Counted from the first letter of the stretch, positions 16,707-26,378 are shown. The stretch: 56,915 nt of DNA from Enterocola sp045611845 (GCA_045611845.1 JAZKXZ010000002.1:1-56915); one strand, 5' to 3'. Notes: generated from the letters alone by a model not told the origin. Translations and numbers: made by a program.

Positions 16707-18536
16707 TTGAACTTAATTAAAAGATACACAATACTGCTGTTAGGCTGGATTATCTTTTTTCTGGCCTTGCAGTCTTGTGCTAATAGAGGGTCTGGTCCTC
16801 AAGGTGGACCAAAAGACACCGAACCTCCAGTATTGGTATCAGCCACCCCAATAAATGGCTCTACCAACGTTGCTACAAAAACTATAACACTTGAGTTCAA
16901 CGAGCTTGTCTCTGTAAACAACCCTACTCAAAACATTATATTTTCACCTCCACAAAAGAATTTACCATCAGTTAAGGCATTAGGTAAAACAGTGAATATT
17001 GCACTTCAAGATTCACTTCTGCCAAACACCACATACACCATACAAATAAAAAAATGTATTGTGGACTACACAGAGTCGAATCCTTTTGCAGAGTATGTTT
17101 ATACATTCTCTACAGGAGATAAGGTAGATTCTTTGCAGATAAGCGGAAAAGTTATTGACGCTCAAACATTTGCGGCAAAAAAGAATTACACCGTAGGTAT
17201 TCATAGCAATCTTTCAGACACAGCTTTCAGCAAAATTAAATTTGAAAAGATTACTAAAACCGATGTCAATGGAGATTTTACCATTTATGGCGTTGCCGAA
17301 GGCACATATAATATATTTGCCATAAACGACGCAGGCGGAGTAAACCTTTATCAAAACAAAGGTACAGACATTGCATTTCTAGATTCTACCATTACCCCTT
17401 ATGCCCACTTGCACGGCAAGGTAGACACACTTTGGACAGACTCTACCAAAACTAAATACGAAAAGGTAACATTAGATGCCTACAATGAATATTTCCCAAA
17501 AGGAATTATTCTGAAAACCTTTAAGGAAAAAGACATTATTCATAGACTAGAAAGCTACAAACGAAACGAGAGAAACACATTTACACTTCTTTTCTCTGAG
17601 CCACAAGAGAAAGAACCTATCGTTAGCCTTATAAGCGACAGCATATTTACTGAACCTTTCCTAAAAGAAAGAACTGGCAGAGCCGACTCGCTTATTTTTT
17701 GGGTAAAAGATAGTTTACTTTACAAAAACGACAGCATACAAATAGCTGTTACCTATTTAAGAACAGACAGCGTTGGAGAACATGTTTCTCAAACAGATTC
17801 CCTATACCTAATACATAGAGAAACAAAAGCCTCAAAACGCAAAAAAGAACAATCAGGTGGTAAAGACTCATTTGGTTTCACTCACAATCTAAACAGAAGT
17901 TTAGAAGTGTACGACACCATCAGAATTGTATTCAACGAACCAATAAAAGAAGTAATAAAAGACAGTATTAGTCTTTCACTAAAAGTAGATACAGTTTATA
18001 AAAATGTTGACTACAAAATAGCGTTCGACGATAGTATCTGCAAAAAGAAACTTTACCTATTATTTAAAAAAGAACTAGGCGGTAGCTACCAACTAAAAAT
18101 GGACTCTGCTAGTGTAATAAGTATTTACGATAGGGCTACAGATAAATTCAACAAACCTATAAAAATAAAAAAACTAGAAGAATATTCAAATCTATATATC
18201 AAGTTTAACGAAAACGTTCCTAACGGCATAGTACAACTACTTACCGAGCGCGAAGTGCTTATGAAAGAATGCCCTGTGCAAAACAAAGAAGCTTATTTTG
18301 AAGACATTACACCTGCTTCCTACTATATTAGAATGTATATAGACGAGAATGGCAATAAAAAATGGGATGCTGGTAATTTAGACAAGAAAAAACAACCAGA
18401 AATGGTTTATTATTATCCTAAAAAGCTTCAACTAAGACCAAACTGGGATATGGAAGAAACATGGCCTTATAAAGCCATAGATGTGCTAAAACAAAGACCA
18501 TCAGAACTAGTAAAAAAAGATTTAACTGCTAAATAA
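16707..18536 (+). CDS. Ig-like domain lipoprotein (SbsA-type Ig), TTG start
   Basis: 609-residue exported lipoprotein of unknown role, conserved in type in Bacteroidota. The signal peptide has a lipobox ALQSC (Cys ~24), followed by GPQGGPKDTEPPVLVSATPING, the usual opening of proteins with an SbsA-like Ig domain (~38-140), and a carboxypeptidase-like Ig fold around KTDVNGDFTIYGVAEGTYNIFAIND. The C-terminus has a second Ea-like segment DITPASYYIRMYIDENGNKKWDAGN. The only start that keeps the signal peptide is TTG at 16707; no in-frame ATG or GTG is available upstream because a stop is adjacent. It is 4 nt after glyS. Confidence 0.82.
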   Translation: MNLIKRYTILLLGWIIFFLALQSCANRGSGPQGGPKDTEPPVLVSATPINGSTNVATKTITLEFNELVSVNNPTQNIIFSPPQKNLPSVKALGKTVNIALQDSLLPNTTYTIQIKKCIVDYTESNPFAEYVYTFSTGDKVDSLQISGKVIDAQTFAAKKNYTVGIHSNLSDTAFSKIKFEKITKTDVNGDFTIYGVAEGTYNIFAINDAGGVNLYQNKGTDIAFLDSTITPYAHLHGKVDTLWTDSTKTKYEKVTLDAYNEYFPKGIILKTFKEKDIIHRLESYKRNERNTFTLLFSEPQEKEPIVSLISDSIFTEPFLKERTGRADSLIFWVKDSLLYKNDSIQIAVTYLRTDSVGEHVSQTDSLYLIHRETKASKRKKEQSGGKDSFGFTHNLNRSLEVYDTIRIVFNEPIKEVIKDSISLSLKVDTVYKNVDYKIAFDDSICKKKLYLLFKKELGGSYQLKMDSASVISIYDRATDKFNKPIKIKKLEEYSNLYIKFNENVPNGIVQLLTEREVLMKECPVQNKEAYFEDITPASYYIRMYIDENGNKKWDAGNLDKKKQPEMVYYYPKKLQLRPNWDMEETWPYKAIDVLKQRPSELVKKDLTAK

Positions 18537-18543
18537 AAAATAT

Positions 18544-19674
18544 ATGGCTGTAATTATTTCTGAAGTTAAAACCCGCAAAGAACTAAAGAAATTTGTTCAA
18601 TTTGGGATAGATATTTTTGAAGGCAATGAATATTTTTGCCCTCCTCTAATTTTCGACGAGTTAAATACTCTAGACAGTAAGAAAAACCCAGCATTTGAAG
18701 TTTGCGAAGCTGTTTACTACCTAGCATACAAAGACGGAAAAATTGTGGGTCGTATTGCAGGTATTATAAACAAACAAGCAAATGCTCACTGGGATGTGAA
18801 AAAGGTGCGTTTTGGTTGGTTCGACTTTATCGACGACAAAGAAGTATCTAAAGCACTTCTAGACGCAGTGGTAGCTTGGGGTAAAAGCAAAGGGATGAAT
18901 GCCCTAAATGGTCCTGTAGGTTTCACCGACCTAGATCACCAAGGTCTTCTATTAGAAGGTTATGAATACCTTTCACTAATGGCTGCGCTTTACAACTATC
19001 CATACTACGTGGAACACTTCGATGCTTACGGACTTACAAAAGAAGCAGACTGGGTGGAAATTCGTTTGAAAGTGCCAGAAGTGCTTCCTGAAAAATTGAG
19101 CCGCGTAGCAAATCTTATTACAGATAGATATAAGGTAAAAGCAACTCACGTGAAAAACAGTAAAGAGCTTCTAAAACGCTATGGTTATAGTTTCTTTGAC
19201 CTTATCGACACAGCATACAAACAACTTTACAACTATTCTCCACTAACAGAAAAACAAAAGAAATATTATAGCGACCTATACTTCCCTATTCTAAATTTCG
19301 ACCTAGTGAGCCTACTAGTAAACGAAAACGACGAACTTGTAGGTGTGGGTGTGGCTATGCCAAACCTTAGTAAAGAATTAAGAAAAACCAAAGGTAAATT
19401 GTTCCCATTTGGTTGGTTCCATATGCTAAAAGCACTTACTGCTAAGACATACGAATCTGCAGACTTGCTTCTAATTGCTGTGCGTCCAGACTACCAAAAC
19501 AAAGGTATTAACTCACTTATATTTACAGACCAATTACCTTATTATCAAAAACATAAAGTTAAATATGCATCTGTTACAGCTATATTAGAAACTAATATGA
19601 AGAGCATGTCTAACTTTATATTATTTGACCACGAGGTATATAAACGTCGTCGTGCATACATAAAACAAATCTAA
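18544..19674 (+). CDS. GNAT-fold N-acetyltransferase-like protein
   Basis: 376 residues, roughly two GNAT-like lobes. The N-terminal half has VYYLAYKDGKIVGRIAGIIN (GNAT beta strands) and GPVGFTDLDHQGLLLEGYE; the C-terminal half has LLLIAVRPDYQNKGINSLIF, where RPDYQNKGI is a good match for the acetyl-CoA pyrophosphate loop (motif A). A similar long GNAT protein is common in Bacteroidota genomes, but no substrate is known. It follows the Ig-like lipoprotein gene by 7 nt and precedes the SDR gene, which is consistent with a glyS-lipoprotein-GNAT-SDR operon. Confidence 0.82.
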   Translation: MAVIISEVKTRKELKKFVQFGIDIFEGNEYFCPPLIFDELNTLDSKKNPAFEVCEAVYYLAYKDGKIVGRIAGIINKQANAHWDVKKVRFGWFDFIDDKEVSKALLDAVVAWGKSKGMNALNGPVGFTDLDHQGLLLEGYEYLSLMAALYNYPYYVEHFDAYGLTKEADWVEIRLKVPEVLPEKLSRVANLITDRYKVKATHVKNSKELLKRYGYSFFDLIDTAYKQLYNYSPLTEKQKKYYSDLYFPILNFDLVSLLVNENDELVGVGVAMPNLSKELRKTKGKLFPFGWFHMLKALTAKTYESADLLLIAVRPDYQNKGINSLIFTDQLPYYQKHKVKYASVTAILETNMKSMSNFILFDHEVYKRRRAYIKQI

Positions 19675-19690
19675 TTTGTTTCATTACTAT

Positions 19691-20518
19691 ATGAATATTT
19701 TAGGAAACATAATTTTGCTAACAGGCGGTAGCGCAGGCATTGGTCGTGCCACTGCAGAATACCTTATGCGACAAGGTTATACTGTTTATGCAGCATCTCG
19801 CAGAGGTAGCGAAAATGTAGAAGACCCATTTTCTGGAGGTAGAATTATAGGTCTTTGTGCCGACGTTACAGACAAAAACAGCCTAGACGTGGCAGTGTCT
19901 AGAATTATTGAAGAACAAGGCGAACTCTCTGCAGTAATTTGCAATGCTGGCAACGGCATAGCAGGCTCTGTGGAAGACACATCGCTTGAAGAAGCACGCT
20001 ACCAAATGGAAACAAACTTCTTTGGAGTTTTCAATACAGTACAAGCTTGCCTTCCTGTTTTTAGAGAGCAAAAACACGGTAGAATTATTGCCATTTCTTC
20101 TGTAGCAGCCATTGCCCCTATCCCATTCCAAGGATTTTACTCAGCAAGTAAATCGGCTATTATGCTCCTAATGCAGGCACTTTCTATGGAGATGAAGCCA
20201 TACAATGTAAAATGTACTTGCATTCTTCCAGGTGACGTAAAAACAGACTTCACAGCCAGCAGAAAATATACCGAGGCAAGTGAACTTCCTGGTTCTGCAT
20301 ACACCGATGCAATGCGCACTGCAGTGCAAACCATGGAAAAAGACGAGCAAAACGGCATGAAGCCTAAAGTGATAGCAAAAGCCATTGCAAAAGTCTTGAA
20401 ACAAGAAAATCCAAGCCCAGTAGTGGTGCCACATATCATGTATAAAACACTTTGCTTTATCATGAAAATAGTGCCAACAAGGCTGAAAATTTGGGTGATA
20501 AGTAAGCTTTACAGCTAA
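19691..20518 (+). CDS. Short-chain dehydrogenase/reductase
   Basis: NAD(P)-dependent oxidoreductase of the classical SDR type, 275 residues from the ATG at 19691. A TTG at 19676 would add five residues with no support. Motifs are the nucleotide-binding TGGSAGIGRA (~11-20), CNAGNGIAG (NAG motif), the catalytic serine in IAISSVAAI and YSASKSA (YxxxK). The C-terminal part has an IKIV-type hydrophobic tail. The substrate cannot be inferred. It is the last gene of the glyS-led run and is followed by the GTTAGGA repeat and the metK promoter. Confidence 0.9.
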   Translation: MNILGNIILLTGGSAGIGRATAEYLMRQGYTVYAASRRGSENVEDPFSGGRIIGLCADVTDKNSLDVAVSRIIEEQGELSAVICNAGNGIAGSVEDTSLEEARYQMETNFFGVFNTVQACLPVFREQKHGRIIAISSVAAIAPIPFQGFYSASKSAIMLLMQALSMEMKPYNVKCTCILPGDVKTDFTASRKYTEASELPGSAYTDAMRTAVQTMEKDEQNGMKPKVIAKAIAKVLKQENPSPVVVPHIMYKTLCFIMKIVPTRLKIWVISKLYS

Positions 20519-20520
20519 AA

Positions 20521-20548
20521 GTTAGGTGTTAGGGGTTAGGAGTTAGGA
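20521..20548 (+). repeat. GTTAGGA heptamer array upstream of metK
   Basis: Four consecutive 7-bp units: GTTAGGT, GTTAGGG, GTTAGGA, GTTAGGA, starting 3 nt after the SDR stop. The array ends 9 nt before the metK -7 box. The same unit is found inside the cyclo-ligase gene at 11700-11730. Confidence 0.88.
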
Positions 20549-20557
20549 GTTTTTGCT

Positions 20558-20565
20558 TATCTTTG
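20558..20565 (+). promoter_or_regulatory. -7 box (TATCTTTG) for metK
   Basis: TATCTTTG matches TAnnTTTG, 28 nt upstream of the metK ATG. The position where the -33 box should lie falls inside the heptamer repeat, so repeat length could influence this promoter. Confidence 0.6.
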
Positions 20566-20593
20566 TAAACTGAAATTAAATTTTAAAGAAACT

Positions 20594-21847
20594 ATGGCAT
20601 ACTTTTTTACATCAGAATCTGTTTCTGAAGGACATCCAGATAAAGTGGCAGACCAAATATCAGACGCCATTCTAGACTACTTCTTAGCACAAGCACCAGA
20701 ATCTAAGGTGGCTTGCGAAACCCTTGTTACCACAGGTCAAGTGGTGCTAGCAGGTGAGGTAAAATCTTCTGCATACGTAGATGTGCAAACTGTAGCACGC
20801 AACGTGATTAAACGCATTGGTTACACCAAGAGCGAATACATGTTTGAAGCACACTCTTGTGGTGTTTTCTCTGCTATTCACGAGCAATCTGCCGACATCA
20901 ACCGCGGTGTAGAAAGAGAAGACCCATACAATCAAGGTGCTGGCGACCAAGGTATGATGTTTGGTTACGCATGCAACGAAACATCAAACTTTATGCCTAT
21001 CACACTAGATATGTCTCACGCTCTGCTTAAAGAGCTTGCAGCAATCAGACGTGAAGGCAAAGAAATGACTTACCTACGTCCAGACTCTAAGTCGCAAGTA
21101 ACAGTAGAATACGACGACAACAACAATCCAGTACGTATAGACACTATCGTGGTTTCTACCCAACACGACGAATTTATGGAAAACGACGAAGAAATGCTTG
21201 CTAAAATTAAAGACGACGTGGCAAACATTCTTCTTCCACGCGTTTTTGCCCTAGATACACGCTACCAAAACCTAAACAAAAGCGACTTCAAACTATTTGT
21301 AAACCCTACAGGTAAGTTTGTTATCGGTGGTCCTCACGGCGACACTGGCTTAACAGGTCGTAAAATTATCGTTGACACATACGGCGGTAAAGGTGCTCAC
21401 GGTGGTGGTGCATTCTCTGGCAAAGACCCTTCAAAAGTGGACCGCTCTGCAGCATACGCAGCACGTCACATCGCTAAAAACATGGTGGCAGCAGGCCTTG
21501 CAGACGAAGTACTTGTGCAAGTGGCATACGCTATTGGCGTGGCAGAGCCAATGAACCTTTATGTAAACACCTACGGCACTGCAAAAGTGAATATGAACGA
21601 CGGCGAAATAGCACAACAAATCTCTAAACTATTCGACCTACGTCCAAAAGCAATAGAAGACAATTTGAAACTTAGAAACCCAATGTATGAAGAAACCGCT
21701 TCTTACGGTCACCTTGGTAGAACTCCAGAAGTGGTAACAAAAACCTTCGTTACCACCGACAGAGGCACCATCACCAAAGAGGTAGAACTATTCACTTGGG
21801 AAAAACTAGACAGAGTAGAAGACATCAAATCTACATTCGGAATTTAA
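20594..21847 (+). CDS. metK: S-adenosylmethionine synthetase
   Basis: Makes S-adenosylmethionine from methionine and ATP. It is 417 residues. Signatures are the N-terminal SESVSEGHPDKVADQISDAILD (residues ~7-28), GAGDQGMMFGYACNET (~116-131), GGPHGDTGLTGRKIIVDTYGG and GGGAFSGKDPSKVDRSAAYAAR. All three MAT domains are represented. It is a single-gene unit with its own promoter and a strong bidirectional terminator. No SAM riboswitch was recognised in the short leader. Confidence 0.98.
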   Translation: MAYFFTSESVSEGHPDKVADQISDAILDYFLAQAPESKVACETLVTTGQVVLAGEVKSSAYVDVQTVARNVIKRIGYTKSEYMFEAHSCGVFSAIHEQSADINRGVEREDPYNQGAGDQGMMFGYACNETSNFMPITLDMSHALLKELAAIRREGKEMTYLRPDSKSQVTVEYDDNNNPVRIDTIVVSTQHDEFMENDEEMLAKIKDDVANILLPRVFALDTRYQNLNKSDFKLFVNPTGKFVIGGPHGDTGLTGRKIIVDTYGGKGAHGGGAFSGKDPSKVDRSAAYAARHIAKNMVAAGLADEVLVQVAYAIGVAEPMNLYVNTYGTAKVNMNDGEIAQQISKLFDLRPKAIEDNLKLRNPMYEETASYGHLGRTPEVVTKTFVTTDRGTITKEVELFTWEKLDRVEDIKSTFGI

Positions 21848-21870
21848 TTTAACTCCTTATAAAATAAAAA

Positions 21871-21900
21871 TGCTGACCACATGGTCAGCATTTTTTATTT
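21871..21900. terminator. Bidirectional intrinsic terminator after metK
   Basis: TGCTGACC / GGTCAGCA arms (21871-21890) form a perfect hairpin with T tracts on both strands. It separates metK from the convergent mutS-epimerase pair. Confidence 0.92.
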
Positions 21901-21923
21901 AGCACCCTTAAAAAAAACTCTAA

Positions 21924-23414
21924 CTATTCAGGGAAGCCTTGATATATGTCTGAAGTATATTCCTCTGTTTCGTTCGCATCATGCAGCGGAGTCCACACTT
22001 GAGCAAAGAAAGGATTTACTTTTGCAATGTGGTTGTAGCGCCATGGCATTGGAGTGCAATCTGGGCACCAGTGACCACCTTGAAGCACTAAAACTGGCGA
22101 CATCTCAAACTCGTGACCATCGGCACATTGCCAACGAAGTGGAGTTCTGAAATCACCTTTTACCATAGTTTCAGACAAACATTTACCACCACGGAATGCT
22201 GCAGCCTGACGCATGTCTTCTATAGTCCATTCGGTACGTGGTTTAAACTCGTCGTAGCCGTGGTCGATATGAACAGCCTCATCGGTAGGTCGAGAAAGGT
22301 CCATATCTTTCCATTTGCGAGGAATAGCAGCCCATTTTTCTTTACTACCGTAGTAAGCAGCAATACGTTCTTGGACATTATTTTTAATCCACCATTGAGT
22401 ACCCCAGAATGTTTTATTTGCCATATATTTCATTGCCCATTTAATGAAAATAGGAGGGCAAATCTTAGCTAAATGATAGTACCAAGGCACTTGTTTGCCA
22501 AGATAGTTTTTGAAATATTCTGCCACTGGAATGTTGGCACGGAAGTGAAGATATTCTTCTAATTTGTCTGAGTCTAGATACCATTGACCGTGGAAGTTGC
22601 GAGTAACAAACCAATATGGTTCAAAGATTTTTTCTGGACGAGGGCAAGAAATGGTATCAAGCAGATAACATTCAAACTCATAGTTTGTAAGTCGGTATTC
22701 TTTACCAGAACCAATATTGTAGAAATTACACCAAAATTCTTCTGGCACGTCGTCTGCACAAACATTGGCAAGCAATCTACCACTATCTTCCACTGTTGCC
22801 CACTCTAGCATACCACGAAGTGGCACGTGAAACATAATTGGGTCGAAGTTTTTAAGAATAGCGCCATAAAGGATACCACTTTGGCGAAGGCTCACCCAGT
22901 TTTTAATACCAGACTCAACAATGATTTTTTCTGCTTCTGTTTTAGAAATTGCATAGTGGTCATACACACTTATGCAGATAGGGTCACCAGTACGTCCCCA
23001 GTGAATAGGTTCGTTGCGGTCTGAAGTTTGAGCCACAGTACCAATATAAACCACTTTTATTTCATCTTTGTTTGGCTGAGCAAGCACAGCTTTCACAATG
23101 TTTTTAGCAGCCTCTGTATTGGTTTTGATAGTACGTTTTGGGAAGTAGTCTGCTTGTGGCGATACCATACCACCCACATGAAGCACTATGTCTGCACCAG
23201 TTACGCATTTTAAAATGTCGTCGTAGTTTAAGAGGTCGCCCCAAACTATTTTTACAGCTTCCTCTCCCTCAAGATAAGCCAACTTTTCTTTGTTAGCCTT
23301 GCTAGGACGAGCAAGCAACACTATATTATATAGGTCTTTCTTTTTAAGAAGTTCTGCTAAACCTGCTGCCCCCATATTGCCTGTGGCACCAGTTAAGAAT
23401 ACTGTCTTTTTCAT
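21924..23414 (-). CDS. NAD-dependent epimerase/dehydratase with C-terminal zinc-ribbon-like domain
   Basis: 496 residues. The N-terminal ~300 residues are an extended SDR: TGATGNMGAAG (~8-18) for nucleotide binding, GADIVLHVGGMVSP, VYIGTVAQTSDR and the catalytic YDHYAISKTEAEKI (YxxxK). The next ~120 residues resemble no domain I recognise and are rich in aromatic residues. The last ~75 residues contain RWQCADGHEF...GGHWCPDC: four Cys/His positions in a treble-clef or zinc-ribbon arrangement, like the C-x-x-G-H...C-P-x-C pattern of DUF4379-type ribbons. The fusion is unusual for an epimerase. Its start overlaps the mutS stop by 4 nt, so the two genes are likely translated together. The substrate is unknown. 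Confidence 0.82.
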   Translation of the reverse strand: MKKTVFLTGATGNMGAAGLAELLKKKDLYNIVLLARPSKANKEKLAYLEGEEAVKIVWGDLLNYDDILKCVTGADIVLHVGGMVSPQADYFPKRTIKTNTEAAKNIVKAVLAQPNKDEIKVVYIGTVAQTSDRNEPIHWGRTGDPICISVYDHYAISKTEAEKIIVESGIKNWVSLRQSGILYGAILKNFDPIMFHVPLRGMLEWATVEDSGRLLANVCADDVPEEFWCNFYNIGSGKEYRLTNYEFECYLLDTISCPRPEKIFEPYWFVTRNFHGQWYLDSDKLEEYLHFRANIPVAEYFKNYLGKQVPWYYHLAKICPPIFIKWAMKYMANKTFWGTQWWIKNNVQERIAAYYGSKEKWAAIPRKWKDMDLSRPTDEAVHIDHGYDEFKPRTEWTIEDMRQAAAFRGGKCLSETMVKGDFRTPLRWQCADGHEFEMSPVLVLQGGHWCPDCTPMPWRYNHIAKVNPFFAQVWTPLHDANETEEYTSDIYQGFPE

Positions 23415-26029
23415 TTGCTTTTACCTGTTATTATTTTCTTTATTTCGTTTAGTTTATTTAAAGCATCTATTGGAGTAAGTGAATTTATATCCACTCTTAA
23501 AATTTCGTCACGCACTTGGCTAAGCACTGGGTCGTCTAATTGGAACAGACTAAGTTGATAACCAGAACGTGTTTCTGCTATATTATCTAGTTTTTTAGAT
23601 ACTGTTTTGTGAGAACTTTCTCCTTCTAGGTCGGCAAGTACCTTGTTTGCACGTTCCACCACGCTCTTTGGCATACCAGCAAGTTTTGCCACGTGAATAC
23701 CAAAACTATGTTCGCTACCGCCAGGGGTAAGTTTACGAAGGAAAATAACTTTGCCGTTTACCTCTTGCACAGATACATTGAAGTTTCTAATGCGAGAGAA
23801 ACTGTTTTTCATCTCGTTTAACTCGTGATAGTGAGTAGCAAACAGTGTGCGAGCAGAAGCCGATGGGTGTTCGTGAATGTATTCCACTATAGACCACGCA
23901 ATAGAGATGCCGTCGTATGTGCTAGTACCACGACCAAGTTCGTCAAATAGCACTAAACTACGATTTGTCATATTATTTAGAATACTTGCAGCCTCGTTCA
24001 TTTCCACCATAAAGGTACTTTCACCCATAGAAATATTGTCGCCAGCACCCACACGAGTAAAGATTTTGTCCACCATACCCACTTTTGCTGAAGCAGCAGG
24101 CACATAACAACCTATTTGCGCCATAAGCACTATAAGCGCAGTTTGACGAAGCAGCGCAGACTTACCAGCCATATTTGGCCCAGTAATCATTATAATTTGT
24201 TGCTGCTGTGTGTCTAGATACAAATCGTTGGCGATATATTGTTCACCCACAGGCAGTTGACGTTCAATCACTGGGTGACGTCCTTCTTTAATATCAAGCA
24301 CATCGCTATCTTCCACTGCAGGACGATTGTAACCATAACGAGCAGAAATAGAAGCAAAGTTTGAAAGCACGTCTAGCTTACTAAGTATCTCTGCATTTTT
24401 TTGAAGAGGACGGATATAACCTCCAAGTTCCTCTACTAAAGACATATAAAGGCGAGTTTCAATAGAAAGAATTCTTTCCTCTGCACCCAAAATTTTGTCT
24501 TCATATTCCTTAAGTTCTGGAGTAATAAAACGTTCTGCGTTAGCAAGAGTTTGTTTTCTAATCCACTCCGCTGGCACATTATCTTTGTGCATATTTCTCA
24601 CCTCAATGTAGTAACCAAACACGTTGTTGTAACCTATCTTAAGGCTAGAAATACCAGTATTTTCTATTTCACGTTGTTGCATTTTTAGCAAGTAATCCTT
24701 GCCAGAAAACGCTAATGAACGATATTCATCAAGCTCTGCATCCACACCCTCACGTATCACTCTGCCACGGTTCACAGCCACAGGAGGGTCTATCTCCACC
24801 CAAGAATGAATTTTTTCTTTTATTTCGGTGAGCAGAGCAAGTTCTTCGCCAAGTTTAATAAGTTCTTCTGAAGAAGACGAAATTAGCAGACTTTGAATTT
24901 GCTCTATTGCATTAAGTGCCACTTTAAGCTGCACCACCTCGCGTGGATTTACCCTCAAAACTGCTATTTTAGAAACCAAACGTTCCAAGTCGCCCACATC
25001 AGAAAGCAAAGAAAGAATGTTTTCCTTAATTTCAGGTTCTCTAAAGAAAGAATCCACTACATTTAAACGTGCGTTTATAGCTTCCACATCTTTAAGTGGG
25101 AACGCCACATAACGACGAAGAAGACGAGCACCCATAGCAGTGCGAGTATCGTCTAATACATCCACCAGAGATTTTCCATCGCCATAACCTGTAGAAAACA
25201 ATTCTAGATTTCTAATGGTAAATTTATCAAGCCAAACAAAGTTTTCTGAGTGAATGCGAGAAATTTGAGTAATGTGACTTGTTTGGAAGTGTTGAGTTTG
25301 GTCTAGATAGAAAAGCACCGCACCCGCTGCCACAATAGCATCGTTTAATTCGTTGATACCAAAGCCCTTAAGGGTAGAAACTTCAAACTGCTTAAGCAGA
25401 CGTTTTTGAGCAGAATCTAGCGAAAACACCCAGTCTTCCATGGTGAAAGTAGATGTTTTGCCATCGTATAGTTTGTAGAAACTTTCATTTTTGCCACGCT
25501 CAAAAAGTATTTCCTTAGGAGCAAAACTGCTAAGAAGTTTTGACACATACTCCGCAGTACCTTGCCCTGCCAAAAATTCGCCAGTAGAAATATCTAAAAA
25601 TGCCACACCCACACTTGTTTTATTGAAGTGCACTGCAGCAAGGAAAGTATTTTGTTTAAAATCTAGAAGATTGTCGTTGTAAGACACCCCAGGAGTAACT
25701 AGTTCAGTGATGCCACGTTTCACTAGTTTAGTTTTAGAAAGTTTAGGGTCCTCAAGCTGATCACAGATAGCCACACGATATCCCGCACGCACAAGTTTTG
25801 GCAAATAATTATCTAAAGCATGAAATGGGAAACCAGCCATATAAATGGCATTTTCTGTTCCTTTTCCGCGTTGGGTAAGCGTAATGCCCAGCACTTGTGA
25901 AGCTAAAAGTGCATCGTCGCAGTAGGTTTCGTAAAAGTCGCCACAACGATAAAGCAAAATTGCATCAGGATTTTGGTTCTTCATTTCGAAGAAATGCCTC
26001 ATCATTGGTGTTTCTATCTGTTTAGACAT
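23411..26029 (-). CDS. mutS: DNA mismatch repair protein MutS
   Basis: Recognises mismatches and starts repair with MutL. It is 872 residues. The N-terminal mismatch-binding domain has MMRHFFEMKNQNPDAILLYRCGDFYETYCDDA (the F-x-E wedge region is present as GDFYETY). The ATPase has Walker A GPNMAGKS (617-624), Walker B LVLFDELGRGTSTYDG and ATHYHEL. Near the C-terminus is YQLSLF (~824), the known sliding-clamp-binding type of motif, followed by the helix-turn-helix dimerisation segment. A minus-strand TATCTTTG box lies ~44 nt upstream. The downstream gene is the epimerase-zinc-ribbon fusion. Confidence 0.98.
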   Translation of the reverse strand: MSKQIETPMMRHFFEMKNQNPDAILLYRCGDFYETYCDDALLASQVLGITLTQRGKGTENAIYMAGFPFHALDNYLPKLVRAGYRVAICDQLEDPKLSKTKLVKRGITELVTPGVSYNDNLLDFKQNTFLAAVHFNKTSVGVAFLDISTGEFLAGQGTAEYVSKLLSSFAPKEILFERGKNESFYKLYDGKTSTFTMEDWVFSLDSAQKRLLKQFEVSTLKGFGINELNDAIVAAGAVLFYLDQTQHFQTSHITQISRIHSENFVWLDKFTIRNLELFSTGYGDGKSLVDVLDDTRTAMGARLLRRYVAFPLKDVEAINARLNVVDSFFREPEIKENILSLLSDVGDLERLVSKIAVLRVNPREVVQLKVALNAIEQIQSLLISSSSEELIKLGEELALLTEIKEKIHSWVEIDPPVAVNRGRVIREGVDAELDEYRSLAFSGKDYLLKMQQREIENTGISSLKIGYNNVFGYYIEVRNMHKDNVPAEWIRKQTLANAERFITPELKEYEDKILGAEERILSIETRLYMSLVEELGGYIRPLQKNAEILSKLDVLSNFASISARYGYNRPAVEDSDVLDIKEGRHPVIERQLPVGEQYIANDLYLDTQQQQIIMITGPNMAGKSALLRQTALIVLMAQIGCYVPAASAKVGMVDKIFTRVGAGDNISMGESTFMVEMNEAASILNNMTNRSLVLFDELGRGTSTYDGISIAWSIVEYIHEHPSASARTLFATHYHELNEMKNSFSRIRNFNVSVQEVNGKVIFLRKLTPGGSEHSFGIHVAKLAGMPKSVVERANKVLADLEGESSHKTVSKKLDNIAETRSGYQLSLFQLDDPVLSQVRDEILRVDINSLTPIDALNKLNEIKKIITGKSK

Positions 26030-26072
26030 CAGTCGTTTATTTTTTATTCGTTAATTTTATTACTCAAAAGTC

Positions 26073-26080
26073 CAAAGATA
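26073..26080 (-). promoter_or_regulatory. -7 box (TATCTTTG) for mutS
   Basis: The plus strand reads CAAAGATA, i.e. TATCTTTG on the minus strand, 44 nt upstream of the mutS ATG. Confidence 0.55.
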
Positions 26081-26281
26081 CTGATTTTAAAAATAGAATT
26101 AACATTTTACCAATTTATTTTTTCAACAAAGCGCAGTTTTTCTGTTGATATCTCTTTGCCACCCCCCTTTGCTTCAAACACGCTGCAAATCACTTTTTTA
26201 TATAATTTCATAACTTTTTTAAAGAAAAACAAAGGAAAACACAATATTTTAGGCTGTTTTTCTGTTAATTAGGTGATAATA

Positions 26282-26314
26282 TTGTTATTATTTGCAAAAA
26301 AAGTAGTAATTTTG
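26282..26314 (+). promoter_or_regulatory. Promoter of the T9SS type-B substrate gene
   Basis: TTG (26282-26284), 22 nt, then TAATTTTG (26307-26314), a TAnnTTTG match. The ATG used here is 65 nt further down, leaving a moderate leader. Confidence 0.55.
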
Positions 26315-26378
26315 CGCGAATATTGGCGTTTACAGCCAACGTTTGAAAACCTATTTTGTAAACCTTAAACTAAAAACT

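Larger units (their letters stand above)
26030..26378. other. Intergenic region between divergent mutS and T9SS substrate genes
   Basis: 349 bp with no gene. It is AT-rich and holds the two divergent promoters listed separately. The middle (about 26090-26280) has no recognisable ORF, repeat or RNA. Confidence 0.6.

Noticed and set aside
19676..19690. TTG start for the SDR gene
   Set aside because: The ATG at 19691 gives the normal SDR N-terminus; five extra residues are not supported.
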